DNA of 36,360 bases, taken from JAEZKC01 sp046538945 (lineage in GTDB: Bacteria > Fibrobacterota > Chitinivibrionia > Chitinivibrionales > Chitinispirillaceae). Under the pieces are notes generated by a model. It was not told the DNA's origin. It made no database searches and saw only the letters and a program-made list of their open reading frames with translations. The translations under genes were made by a program, and so were the position numbers. Positions 9,009-18,300 of the stretch are shown here, one piece after another; within the stretch, counting starts at the first letter, position 1, and the number at the start of each line of letters is the position of its first letter. Location: assembly GCA_046538945.1 (NCBI GenBank), contig JBKHHW010000015.1:1-36360 (forward strand), given 5' to 3'.

Positions 9009-9052
9009 CCTGAAAAAATGTGATCTGAAAAGGACAAAGCGGCGGATACTTT

Positions 9053-9256
9053 TCAGAAGTAGTAATTAACACCCAGTACAACAGCCGAACCGGGAAACAC
9101 TACCAGTTGAGGATCTCTTATATCGGGTTTTTCATCAGCTTCATCAAAATCGAAATTCATCTGCTGATCAAGTGACCTGTAAAGGAAATCCAGCGACAGG
9201 CCCCTCTGAAAATAAATCAAACTGCGGAAGGATGCAGCAGAAACTGCACTAATCAT
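9053..9256 (-). CDS. Small ORF resembling the last strands of an outer-membrane barrel; possible gene remnant
   Basis: A 67-residue ORF whose ATG overlaps the stop of the preceding kinase gene (GATGATTAG context), so it could be translated by coupling. It reads like the final strands of a porin or TonB-dependent receptor: RGLSLDFLYRSLDQQMNF, then VVLGVNYYF with a terminal Phe, the canonical barrel end. There is no signal peptide, so as it stands it could not be exported. It is either the 3' relic of a deleted barrel gene or a chance ORF. The next gene downstream on the same strand is the large protease-barrel gene. Confidence 0.35.
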   Translation of the reverse strand: MISAVSAASFRSLIYFQRGLSLDFLYRSLDQQMNFDFDEADEKPDIRDPQLVVFPGSAVVLGVNYYF

Positions 9257-10376
9257 CTTTGATCAGAGGCAGAGCAATCCGGACAGTGCAGCCCGGAGGC
9301 GGATAATTGTTGGAGATTTCCATGGTACCATAGTGTGATTCTATGACCCGTCTGGCAATTCCAAGCCCCAGGCCTGTTCCGGCTTTTCTGGTGGTGAAAA
9401 ACGGATCAAAAATGCGATTCATATGTTCGGATTTGATTCCCGGTCCCTTATCCCTGACCGAAACCACACCTTTTCCGTTCCGGACAGCAAATTCCATCGT
9501 CACCGAGCTGCCTTCAGGGGAAAAGTAGCTGGCGTTTTCAACGATGCTCAAGAGCACCTGCTTAAGCCGGTTGTAATCCCCTTTGACAAAGGGCCGGGCA
9601 TCTGCCTTGGACAGCCGATGCACCAATTCAACGTGCGTGTTTTCGCCACCGCTGTTCCATTTGTCCGCAACAGCCCTGCAGAGTTTCACAAAATCGAAAG
9701 TCGTGTAGCTTTCCACGCCTGAAACTCTGCCCAGCTCGAGAAGGTTCTTCATCAGACGGTTTATACGCTCAACCTGGGTATTGAGATGGGGTCTGTATGC
9801 TTCCGAGATCTCATTATCCCCCAGTTCCTGAAACAGAGCTTCAATCAGTGCCGTTATGGCATTGAGAGGATTACGTATCTCGTGAGCGACACCGGAAACC
9901 AGATTGCTCAACAGAAGCATCTCCTGTTTGTGCCTCTTCTGACGCTCAACTTCCTCCCGTGTCCTCTCCAGATCGTCCTGAGTAACTCTGTGACGGTGCC
10001 TTAAACGCGATTCCTTAAGCTCCCTGTTCAACGCAGGGACGAGTCGAACCAGATTATCCTTAAGAATGTAGTCATGGACACCACTCCGCATGGCTTCCAC
10101 AGCGATTTCCTCACCTATGTTTCCGGAAACGATTATAAAGGGGAGATCCGGGTCCTGGTTTTTCACGATTCTGAATGCATCGAGCCCGTTCATCCGCGGA
10201 AGGACATAATCGGAAAGAACCACATCCCACTTTCCGTCTTTCAGAGCCTCATTCAATTCATTGATGCTTTCCACTCTTCTGTAGTCAAGGTCGAATCCGT
10301 TTTGTTTCAGATGCCGAGTGATGAGCAATGCATCGTTTTCCGAATCTTCAATTAAAAGAACTCTGATTTCTGACAT
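9249..10376 (-). CDS. Receiver-histidine kinase fusion (soluble)
   Basis: A 375-residue cytoplasmic protein with an N-terminal CheY-like receiver (1-122; phospho-acceptor D56 in VVLSDYVLP, K106) and a coiled linker (122-155). The HisKA domain has H165 in GVAHEIRNPLNAI. The HATPase domain shows QVLLSIVENASYFSP, DKGPGIKSEHMNRIFDPFF and GTGLGLGIARRVIESH. There is no sensor domain or membrane segment, so its input is most likely phosphate on its own receiver. The separate receiver gene lies upstream in the same direction with a gap of about 58 bp, so the two probably form one operon and a multi-step relay. The signal source and final output are not visible in this neighbourhood. Confidence 0.93.
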   Translation of the reverse strand: MSEIRVLLIEDSENDALLITRHLKQNGFDLDYRRVESINELNEALKDGKWDVVLSDYVLPRMNGLDAFRIVKNQDPDLPFIIVSGNIGEEIAVEAMRSGVHDYILKDNLVRLVPALNRELKESRLRHRHRVTQDDLERTREEVERQKRHKQEMLLLSNLVSGVAHEIRNPLNAITALIEALFQELGDNEISEAYRPHLNTQVERINRLMKNLLELGRVSGVESYTTFDFVKLCRAVADKWNSGGENTHVELVHRLSKADARPFVKGDYNRLKQVLLSIVENASYFSPEGSSVTMEFAVRNGKGVVSVRDKGPGIKSEHMNRIFDPFFTTRKAGTGLGLGIARRVIESHYGTMEISNNYPPPGCTVRIALPLIKDD

Positions 10377-10434
10377 TTAACTACTAAATCCCCGAAGGTG
10401 TGAAGAAAACTAACCAAGACGGTGTTCCATAGAA

Positions 10435-10848
10435 TTAAAGACCCAGCCACGTTCCTGCCAGATCTTTGACAATAGAATTAAATTCAGTGAGATCAAGTGG
10501 TTTGCGAATGTAGTCATTTGCCCCGAGGCTGTAAGCGGTGTCCATGTCACGTTCAAGATTGGAGGTGGTCAGGACCACCACGGTCAGATTCCTGAGGCCC
10601 TTATGCTCCCTTATGTGCTTGAGCACGTCAAGCCCACCCACTTTGGGCAACTGAAGATCCAGAAGTACAAGCCGGGGCAGCTCGTTTTCATTTCCCTCAC
10701 GCGTATCGAGATAATTGAGAGCCTCCTCGCCATCACTGGCGACATCCACCTGGACATCAATGTTGTTTTTCTTGAAAGCCCGAAGCGTCAGGACAACATC
10801 GTCAGGATTATCTTCTACAAGTAATATGTTCGTTTTCTCTTCCAACAT
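10435..10848 (-). CDS. Single-domain response regulator, Rcp1-like
   Basis: A stand-alone CheY-like receiver of 137 residues. It begins ILLVEDNPDDVVLTLRAF and carries the phospho-acceptor Asp in LVLLDLQLPKVGG, then TTSNLERDMDTAYSLGAND and YIRKPLDL with the conserved Lys. The long D-x-x-E-G-N insertion after helix 2 and the NPDD start are typical of Rcp1-type regulators that partner with phytochrome-class kinases. No phytochrome gene is present here. There is no output domain, so it should act by phosphotransfer or by protein contact. The ATG at 10848 is chosen; an in-frame GTG three codons upstream (10857) is also possible, and neither has a strong ribosome binding site. It is followed by the receiver-kinase gene in the same direction. 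Confidence 0.92.
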   Translation of the reverse strand: MLEEKTNILLVEDNPDDVVLTLRAFKKNNIDVQVDVASDGEEALNYLDTREGNENELPRLVLLDLQLPKVGGLDVLKHIREHKGLRNLTVVVLTTSNLERDMDTAYSLGANDYIRKPLDLTEFNSIVKDLAGTWLGL

Positions 10849-11041
10849 ACCATGCACTTAAGGTAAATTTTCAATACTCGCTCTCAAAATACAAAACGCC
10901 AAAAACCGAGTCTAAGTTTAATTACCTTCGCCACTCTCGGCAGACCTAATTTGATTGTATCATGAAATAGTAACATTGTACAGTTCCGATTGCATGATTA
11001 CCGTTTCCTCTGCATTGTGCCTAAATTGGGGAAAGTTCACT

Positions 11042-11047
11042 ATTATA
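11042..11047 (-). promoter_or_regulatory. Candidate -10 box for the receiver / receiver-kinase operon
   Basis: A perfect TATAAT on the minus strand lies about 190 bp upstream of the receiver gene, inside a 216-bp non-coding stretch. No convincing -35 hexamer sits 17 bp further upstream, so the call rests on the -10 box and its location only. Confidence 0.25.
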
Positions 11048-11064
11048 ACCGTCAAACCCTCTGA

Positions 11065-11340
11065 TTAAAATCTTATGACTGCATATCCCTCATCCATGTA
11101 GCTTTTGAAGAATTTGTCCCCCTCCCGGACTTTCCCCGTTTCGCTTCCACCAACAGGAACAGCCACCTGATTTTCGATTTGGGAACACTCAAGCGGCAAA
11201 ACAACACTGTTGTCCAGAACCAGTTTGACAACATTGCCCGTTTCGGCGAGTCCTTTGGCTGCCAAAAGACAGTTTTTCATTTTCTGACACTCCCCAGCCC
11301 TCTTTCCACAGACCGGAACCACAAACAAATACTTATTCAC
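11065..11340 (-). CDS. Small soluble protein with clustered cysteines, unknown function
   Basis: A 91-residue ORF. The start is set by an excellent ribosome binding site: GGAGG lies 5 bases before the GTG at 11340, whereas the longer open frame to 11355 begins with TTG codons inside that site. The protein has four Cys: three within CGKRAGECQKMKNC near the N-terminus and one in LPLECSQ. There is no signal peptide or membrane helix. The N-terminal FVVPVCGKRAGECQKMKNCLLAAKG could bind metal or form disulfides, but I do not recognise the family. It stands alone, with about 190 bp to the divergent gene and 216 bp to the receiver gene. Confidence 0.6.
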   Translation of the reverse strand: MNKYLFVVPVCGKRAGECQKMKNCLLAAKGLAETGNVVKLVLDNSVVLPLECSQIENQVAVPVGGSETGKVREGDKFFKSYMDEGYAVIRF

Positions 11341-11529
11341 AATTTCCTCCAACAATACTTCCTTTAGAAAAGATTTCTTTTTCAGTCATCACTTCTGAAG
11401 CATGCACAATCCATGCCACAAAACGGAAAAAGGCGGCGATAATCGCAAATCCGCTAATATCCGAGAGTTCCTATGCCGATAAACATAACAAAGTGCTACA
11501 CAGGCTCAAAAAAGCGGTATATTAATAGT

Positions 11530-12678
11530 ATGGCACACTATGATCTGTATATAACATCCATTCCCGACCACAAGGCAAAGCTCCTGGTCGCCCGATCCCT
11601 GGCCAACAATCCTTCCATTCCGCTCCACGTGGCGATGGATTTAGCCGGGAAACCACCGCTTCTTCTCTACAAAGACATAGAAAGCAAAGAAGCCGAACAA
11701 CATATCAAACAGTTTAAGAAATTCGGAATTACCTTCAAAGCAGTTCCTTCAAAAACCGATTCGCCAGATGAGACGCCCCCAATCATTCAGAAAGAGCAGG
11801 GGAAAGCTCCTCTGAACCGCCCTGCTGAAATGGCGGACAAACAGAAAACCGTCCCCACAACACCTCCTGATATCAACAAACAGCCGCCCCGCCTCACTCA
11901 GACCCGAAGAAAAGAAAACGACCATCGGTTCCGTTCCGGGATCATGGTGGGAGACCAAATCGAACCCAAAAAGGAAAAACATACCGTTAAAGTGATCATA
12001 ATAATCGGCATGCTGGCAATTCTGGGCAGCCTGCTTTTCACTCTTCCCCAAAAAAAGATCCAGCTGAAAAGGACCGACAGCAGTTTCAGAGTCAGCAAAC
12101 AATCTTCCGGCAAAGCCCAGAGCGCCGCCAGTTCTGAAAAAGCAGAAAGAAGACATGAGAGCGTAAGCAGGAAAGAGCGTCAGAGGTCCGAAGCATACCT
12201 GGATTCAACCCTGAGATATCCGAATGACTACCAGCGCAAGATCAATTTCTACAAGATCGCCATCTCCTTCAACAAATACAATCTGGAAGCATGGCAGGGT
12301 CTGCTGAGGGCTTACGGAGAACTCGGCATGAGTAAGGAAGCGGCAGAGACCCGCAAGAAAATGGAGAGGATTTTCGGTGAGGAAATCCATTCAGTCAAAT
12401 CGGCCGTGGAACGCTACGGCAGCCTTGACCAGGCCTATCTGACCGAGGAGGGGGTTTACAGAATCAAATACAACAGCAGAAGCAGGAGCAGGGATGAGTT
12501 TCTCAGGGAAACCTTCCTGCTCACAAGGGCGGTCAGAAATAGCTGCCGATGCAAGAAAATCTCCATCCACGCTTCGGCAGGAGCCGGCCGCGGCATGCTC
12601 GTGCACAGCGGACCGGATGTCTCGGTGCACTCACTCTCGGAATTCTCCTCCCAGGCAAGCATAACCTGGCTCGAGTGA
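11530..12678 (+). CDS. Membrane protein with ribosomal L7/L12-like N-domain and TPR-like C-region
   Basis: A 382-residue protein starting at MAHYDLY. Residues 1-70 (YITSIPDHKAKLLVARSL, LHVAMDLAG, EAEQHIKQFKKFGITFKAV) follow the pattern of the L7/L12 C-terminal fold. That fold is found as an extra domain in unrelated bacterial membrane proteins. A Pro/Lys/Thr-rich linker follows, then one transmembrane helix (about 153-172, VKVIIIIGMLAILGSLLF). A likely extracytoplasmic region contains a TPR-like helical hairpin stretch (about 205-300). Its job is unknown; the layout suggests a cytoplasmic protein-contact domain linked across the membrane to a TPR scaffold. An in-frame ATG at 11473 would add 19 basic residues and has only a weak GAG site. 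The ATG at 11530 also lacks a clear site, but an AT-rich TATATT box lies just before it. Confidence 0.7.
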   Translation: MAHYDLYITSIPDHKAKLLVARSLANNPSIPLHVAMDLAGKPPLLLYKDIESKEAEQHIKQFKKFGITFKAVPSKTDSPDETPPIIQKEQGKAPLNRPAEMADKQKTVPTTPPDINKQPPRLTQTRRKENDHRFRSGIMVGDQIEPKKEKHTVKVIIIIGMLAILGSLLFTLPQKKIQLKRTDSSFRVSKQSSGKAQSAASSEKAERRHESVSRKERQRSEAYLDSTLRYPNDYQRKINFYKIAISFNKYNLEAWQGLLRAYGELGMSKEAAETRKKMERIFGEEIHSVKSAVERYGSLDQAYLTEEGVYRIKYNSRSRSRDEFLRETFLLTRAVRNSCRCKKISIHASAGAGRGMLVHSGPDVSVHSLSEFSSQASITWLE

Positions 12679-12697
12679 ATCGAAACATCCCTATTGC

Positions 12698-13498
12698 TCA
12701 GATCTCCTGTCCGTAAAAGAAAGAAAGCAACGAGGCTACCGTTCCGTCCAGAACATGAGGAAACTGGGGATCATCACAGTAGATCTGACACACCTCGAGA
12801 ATAGTAAGCAGATCGGTCCTCGTAAGCTTCAGAACCTTCTGTTCCTTAAGCTTTTCTATCATCTCCTCAAGAGAATCGTAGAAAAAGATCACCCTCTCCT
12901 GCTCCTCCTCGATCGTGTCGGCTTCTCTCAGCAACCGCTCTCCCAACTGAGCGAATTCCGCCCTCTCCTCTTCGGAAAAGGATACCTCAAGCTGCTCCCT
13001 TGCCGCTTTGTCGGAGATGTGAACATCGGAAAAGCTGAAAGCCTTGAGTCTGGTTTTCAAATCCGAATCCCTGAGCACGTAATTCCCCTCTTCACCCGGT
13101 ACAAAGTGCTCCTCAAGCAGATCACGGGCCTGATCGAAGGAGGACTTGAGCACGTTAATTTTATACAGCGGCTGTTCCTCTTCAGATTCGGGATTGTCTA
13201 TGTAGAAAACGATGTCGCTGTCGCGGAGTATAGCGTAGGCGGTGAGGATATCTGCTCTTTGAAAACCGTGCTCAAGAACCCCGAAGTCCTCCTTTCCCAA
13301 ATTCCCGGGCATAGAGGCGATACTCTCACCCTTTTCCAGCATTTCCTTCTGAACATCTTTTTCGTCTATACCTCTTTGGGCAATCTCATCCTTCATCACA
13401 TTCAACGCCTCTTCTGTATAATCCTCCCGATGGTTGAAATACTGATCAAGAAGCTGTTCATCGGAATAGTCTCGAAGCGCATCCCTCAAACTTTCCAC
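12698..13498 (-). CDS. Cytoplasmic protein with DUF2007-like domain
   Basis: A 266-residue acidic soluble protein. Near the N-terminus, YSDEQLLDQYF followed by EDYTEEALNVMKDEIAQRGI matches a short motif often found ahead of DUF2007 (putative signal-transducing) domains. The central LYKINVLKSSFDQARDLLEEHFV corresponds to the DUF2007-like alpha/beta element. The remainder is helical and charged, with no catalytic motif visible. The GTG at 13498 is chosen as start because an AAGGAG site lies 8 bases upstream. An upstream in-frame GTG (13540) with an AAGG site is a fair alternative and would add 14 residues. The gene converges with the L7/L12-like gene (19-bp gap) and diverges from the barrel gene at 13776. 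No function can be assigned. Confidence 0.75.
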   Translation of the reverse strand: MESLRDALRDYSDEQLLDQYFNHREDYTEEALNVMKDEIAQRGIDEKDVQKEMLEKGESIASMPGNLGKEDFGVLEHGFQRADILTAYAILRDSDIVFYIDNPESEEEQPLYKINVLKSSFDQARDLLEEHFVPGEEGNYVLRDSDLKTRLKAFSFSDVHISDKAAREQLEVSFSEEERAEFAQLGERLLREADTIEEEQERVIFFYDSLEEMIEKLKEQKVLKLTRTDLLTILEVCQIYCDDPQFPHVLDGTVASLLSFFYGQEI

Positions 13499-13775
13499 TA
13501 TCTGCTCTCCTTTTCCACCCCGAAGAGCCTGAAGGCGCACTCTTCACCTTCAGCCATTCAAGGCATTGCAACTGGAATCTGAAAAAGAGAAAAATAGCCT
13601 TCGCAACAGAATGAATAAAGGGGCAGTAAAAATAAAACCCTTATTCAGCGCGGCCCTAAGCGCATAAGGCGGTTCGGTATCTGTTTTGCGGTAATCAATT
13701 ATAAACTCATACCGACCGATACGCCTCGGATGGCAGCGATCCGAAAGGTCTGAAGCCGCACGCAAAGGAGGAATG

Positions 13776-14258
13776 ATGAAATATCCAGTAACCCTGATAC
13801 TGCTTGTTGTCTTTACAACTGCTTTAAACGCCCAGGAATTTCCAGAACCTCAGGAACCACCTCAGGCCGACCAGCTTCCCCGCTACGAAATCGGTGTGGT
13901 TCTGGGCCAGCCCACCGGCCTGAGCGGCAAATACTGGCTCGACCGCAGAAGTGCCGTGGACGGAGTGCTCGCCTGGTCCTTCTCTAACGGAGGAAGATTC
14001 GAAGCTCATGCGGACTATCTCTATCATCCCTACTATTTCGATGTACCCCAGGGAGACCTGCCTCTCTACATAGGAGCCGGCGCCGCCGTATATTTCAGAG
14101 ATGAAACCACCATAGGTGCAAGAATTCCGGTAGGAATATCCTATATTTTCGCCGAAGCACCCCTGAGCGCCTTTCTGGAAATCGCACCCATAGTGGATCT
14201 GGTGCCCAGTACCGGATTCGGCATTTCAGGAGGAATCGGAATACGTTTCACAATCTGA
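13776..14258 (+). CDS. BAPKO_0422-type outer-membrane beta-barrel protein
   Basis: A 160-residue protein with a signal peptide (MKYPVTLILLVVFTTALNA, then QEFPE). After a Pro/Glu linker it has YEIGVVLGQPTGLSGKYWL, followed by alternating strands (AVDGVLAWSFSNGG, ADYLYHPYYF, LYIGAGAAVYF, ARIPVGISYIF) and ends GIGIRFTI. The GQPTGLSGKYWL and ADYLYH elements are characteristic of the BAPKO_0422 barrel family known from spirochaetes and FCB bacteria. These are small 8-stranded outer-membrane proteins without known transport function. A strong AAAGGAGGA ribosome binding site lies too close to the ATG at 13773 (1 base) but fits the next ATG at 13776, so I start there. It is the first gene of a plus-strand surface-protein cluster. 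Confidence 0.85.
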   Translation: MKYPVTLILLVVFTTALNAQEFPEPQEPPQADQLPRYEIGVVLGQPTGLSGKYWLDRRSAVDGVLAWSFSNGGRFEAHADYLYHPYYFDVPQGDLPLYIGAGAAVYFRDETTIGARIPVGISYIFAEAPLSAFLEIAPIVDLVPSTGFGISGGIGIRFTI

Positions 14259-14265
14259 ATTCTTA

Positions 14266-14293
14266 GGGGAGGGCAGAAATAAGCGCCCTCTCC
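14266..14293 (+). terminator. Hairpin after the barrel gene (weak terminator)
   Basis: GGGGAGGGC (14266-14274) pairs with GCCCTCTCC (14285-14293), with one G-U pair and a 10-base loop, just after the stop codon. There is no T-tract; a C-rich stretch follows, so it may be an attenuating or mRNA-stabilising hairpin, not a true intrinsic terminator. Confidence 0.3.
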
Positions 14294-14397
14294 AAACCCT
14301 CCCCCCCTTCCCTCAAACTCTGTTTCAAGCACTACCCCGGTCACTTAATTATTTTTACTGAAGAACAGCACTGCATCCTTTCGGAGAGTTAATCAGA

Positions 14398-15285
14398 ATG
14401 CCTAATGCTACATTCAGACATCTACTATTTACATCCACACTTCTGGTTTTTTCCAGCATCTCCCTGTCGGCCTCGGCAGATGAATCGGATGAGATCCGAT
14501 TTTACAGAAGCAGATACCTTGTGGCGCTTCAGGGAGAGCAGGAAGGGTCCTACCCGAAAAACAGATTTGTAGTGACGGGTGATGTCTATATTCGGGAAGG
14601 CACAACCATGAAACTCTCGCCTGGCACTACAGTCTTTTTCAAAGCGAACACCCGGATAATTGTGGAAGGAAAACTTTTAGTTTCAGGAAATGACAATCAG
14701 CCTGTTGAATTCCGCAAACTTGAACCCGACCAGTATTTCTCTCAACCCCCCGAAAACCAGGATAACAGATGGGACGGTCTGTTTGTGTATGAAACGGGTT
14801 CGGTGGAAATCAAACACGCCGAAATTAACGGAAGCAAATACGGACTGGAGGCAGTCCCGGGAGCAGGCGATATCAGAATCCTTGAAAGCTCATTTCAGGA
14901 CAACCGGTACTGGAATCTGAAAGTGAACGGTGAAATTGTGGACAAAGGGAATCATGCTGTGCTGAATTACCCCGGAGAAACCAGAGAGAACAACGACAAA
15001 CCCGATGTAGTAATTACTCCACCGGAAAAATCATCCGGAAAAAACTTTCTCAGATATAGTGCGGTTGCGTTCACAGTGGCGGGATTAGGTGCGGGAATTT
15101 TCGGGCTGGTTCAAAACCTCCACCACTATGATCTTTACGACAGAAAACGCCCCGGAAGTGGAGCGACGACAGAAGAGGTGGACAGACATCAGAAGCTGCT
15201 CGAGGATGGCAGGAACATAGCCATTGCAGGTTTCTCCGCTGGTGCACTGGGACTGACGGGATTCGCTTTGACATTTACATTTTGA
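14398..15285 (+). CDS. Secreted right-handed beta-helix-type protein with C-terminal hydrophobic pair
   Basis: A 295-residue protein with a signal peptide (about 1-26, ending SLSASA). Residues 50-190 contain GDVYIREGTTMKLSPGTTVFF, RIIVEGKLLVSG, GLFVYETGSVEIKHAEI and IRILESSFQDN. This short-rung pattern is that of parallel beta-helix (pectate-lyase-like) domains; no catalytic residues are evident, so it is more likely structural or binding. A polar linker (about 190-215) leads to two hydrophobic segments (about 219-240 and 272-294), rich in Gly and Ala. The protein could thus be anchored in a membrane or form a hairpin. A GGAGAG site precedes the ATG. The stop is 17 bases from the start of the long lipoprotein gene, so both are likely in one operon and may work together at the surface. 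Confidence 0.75.
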   Translation: MPNATFRHLLFTSTLLVFSSISLSASADESDEIRFYRSRYLVALQGEQEGSYPKNRFVVTGDVYIREGTTMKLSPGTTVFFKANTRIIVEGKLLVSGNDNQPVEFRKLEPDQYFSQPPENQDNRWDGLFVYETGSVEIKHAEINGSKYGLEAVPGAGDIRILESSFQDNRYWNLKVNGEIVDKGNHAVLNYPGETRENNDKPDVVITPPEKSSGKNFLRYSAVAFTVAGLGAGIFGLVQNLHHYDLYDRKRPGSGATTEEVDRHQKLLEDGRNIAIAGFSAGALGLTGFALTFTF

Positions 15286-15302
15286 TCGATTCAGAGGTGA
15301 AT

Positions 15303-18300
15303 ATGTACAGTAAGCTGTTTTTTTTCATTTCCGGCCTGCTGCTCTTATCCTGCAATCAGAAACTGGATAATCCCCTGTCCTCAAGTTACGATGGAAACTA
15401 TGATCTGGATATCACCTGGCCGGATTCAGACACTCTGGAGCTCTTCAGATTCTACTCTATCGAATGGAACCCGGAAGGCGAAGAATACGATTCCTATGAA
15501 ATCACAACCGAGCCCCAGGATTTGAAATGCGAAGAACTGTTCCGGAAAAATCGCACCGGCAGCAGTTCCGTGCTCTACTTTTCGTCGCTTTTCAGGGAGG
15601 GAAAAGTCACTCTCAAGGCAATCCGTCCTAACGGGAAAATCGACACGTACAGCTGTACGCTCAGCATATCGAACCCATTCTATCTGAAAGGCGATTCGCT
15701 GGGTGGAATAGAAAACGAGCTTGCGTTCAGAGTAGAACGAAAAGATCGGGGTCCTACAGACAATCTGGAACATGTCATCTGGGAAATCGATTCTAAAAGA
15801 GAAATGCTTCACCCCCAGGAACATTTCAAGTATACACCCACTCATACGGGAACACACAATCTCCTTGTCAGACTGGTTAACGGTGAATCGGATACGATAG
15901 AACTGGAAACTTTCAATCTGAAAATTCCCGGATACAGCCCGCAAATCGAAAAATTCTCTGCTGACAGTACAGTAGCGCCGGGGGAACAAGCGCATTTCAC
16001 ATTCTTTCTGTCTGATATGGATGAAGACAGCATGGCTGTTCTTCTGGTCAGAGGAAACGAGTCATTCAAGAGCAATTTTTTCTCCTATTCAGAAGCCAGG
16101 GCGGGATTGCAACTCGAAATGCCCACCAATTCCGCAGATTCTGTCGTATATATTACTGTTATCGACAAAAGCGGACTTGTTTCCGAGACAGAATCATGTA
16201 CCGTTACTGTGGAATATCAGCAACCGGCCGTGACCTTTCTGCAGAGGACCATCACTGTTCCCACACATAAAGATTATGACATCTCCGTACTTTCACAAGA
16301 TGCAGTCCGATACACGTGGTGGAGTCAGTCCGGAACCGTGGATACCACTACCACAGAACCGAAACTGAAAATCAGCAGTGCTGAAGAAATCACTGATACT
16401 CTGTATGTGACTGGAACAGACCTGCTTGATAACACAAGTTCTCCCGACACGCTGATCATCAGCTTCAGATCCCTCCCTTTCGATTTGCAGCTGTATTGTC
16501 CGGACAGTGTAGCTCTACGGAGCTGGACGACATTCAGAGCTTCTGTAACTGAAAACGGAACGGCAGTGGAGGGATGCACCTTTCAATGGGATTTTCACGA
16601 CACATCTTCAATCACCAGCACACCTCTTGACAGCGATTCAGTCTCCGTTTACGTCAAAGACAGTGTGCCCTGGATTAGCTTTACTCTCAAAGGGTCTGTG
16701 AATGGAATAGAAATCCCAGAAATTACCCGTTCTGCCACAGTCCTGACGCAGCTTCCATCATGCGATTTCGACACCGACACTCTTGAAGCATTGGTACAGG
16801 AACCTATATCTGTTGACCTTGAATTTGAATACGGACATGAGTCACGTCCTGTACGATGGGTTTTCTTTTCGATAAACAACGGAGCAGCAGATTCCATACC
16901 TGCCCCGGACAACGGCAGCAGAATTTCAATTCCAGTTAGTTTCGATAGACCCGGGGCCCATACCGTAGAGGCATGGGTGAAAGATTCAGAAGATCTCATT
17001 TCACCTGAAAAGAGTGTAAGTGCAACAGTTTTATCTGACCGAGTGTGGTTTGAACCCTTGTCTGTAGATACATCTCTCTTTATAAATCAGACAATCGATT
17101 ATGATATCCCGATTCACTACCCCGATTCAGAAGCATACGCTCTGACTATTATCTGGGACCAGGACGGGGACAGTGTTTATGAAAATTCAATTCCTGGTTC
17201 AACTATTCCCCTGGGGCCCTTTAGCGAACCCGGCGATCATTCGGTTCTGGTAAATGCGATCGGGAGTGCAAACGATACAGCACGAATCCCACTCAGAATC
17301 AATGTTTTTGTTAAGGAGGGGCGTCCAGTTGCAATCATCGACAGTATCAAAAACAGAGAGGATCCGGCTTTCTTCATCAACGACACAGCGGACATTCACA
17401 TAAGTGTTACCGACAGCTTTGGGACCGTCTCAAAACTGCTCCTTTTTACAAATCAAAACGATGAGCCCGAAGATTCAATCATTCTCCTTGATAATGCTGA
17501 TACCTGGTCAGGACGTTACCAATACCACCTTCCCAAAGCTGACACCGGGAAAACAGTTTTCAGAATTGTGGCCTTTGATAATGACAATCTTCAGTCGGAT
17601 ATTGTAAGCGATTCCATCGAGGTGATGCTTGGTGCACCCCAAATACGCGGCATTTTACCTGAAGAGGTATGGGTTGTGGATACGAACCGGTATAAAATAG
17701 AAGCTGAGGATCAGAACGGAGAGTTGAAACGCTTCCGGATCAGCTTCGATGACGGCCAGAACTGGAGTGAATCGGAAACCAACTTTTTTGATTACAGCTG
17801 GGACACCAGCAGCTCCGGAGTCAGAGAGGTTTTTGCACAGGTTATGGATGATGATTCAGTCTGGAGTAAGGATACGTTCCAGATCCGGGTGAACCTGGGT
17901 CGACCATGGGTGAGGGCTGCAAGCGACACCCTGTTCATACCCTCTTCAAACGGAGAAGTGGAATTTTCAGTGGAAAGCGGGGATACTAACGGATCGATTC
18001 TCAGATATGACTGGGACCGGGGAGCTGATGGCTCTATTCAGTCCTCGACTTCGGAACCCTCCCTTTACTATGATCTGGTTACTCCGGACGTTGCGGTAAA
18101 ATGGGCTGTCGTAGTGACTGATAACCATCGTCTCGTTGCCGCGGACACATTCTGGGTCTATGCCGACAGCCGCCCCGAAGCAACTGTACCGAAATCTCCC
18201 GCCTACGATTCTTTAGTGAATGCCGGGACGGAGGTTGCCCTGCACTGGATTAACGATGACAAAAGGGACAAAACGAACACACTCTTCGAGATTGTCATCT

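Noticed and set aside
12755..13582. 275-residue plus-strand ORF opposite the DUF2007-like gene
   Set aside because: The minus strand has coherent motifs and an AAGGAG start site; the plus-strand peptide is a hydrophobic shadow without a good start.
13550..13765. 71-residue minus-strand ORF in the divergent gap before the BAPKO_0422-type gene
   Set aside because: No ribosome binding site, no similarity, Arg-rich; the stretch more likely holds the two divergent promoters.
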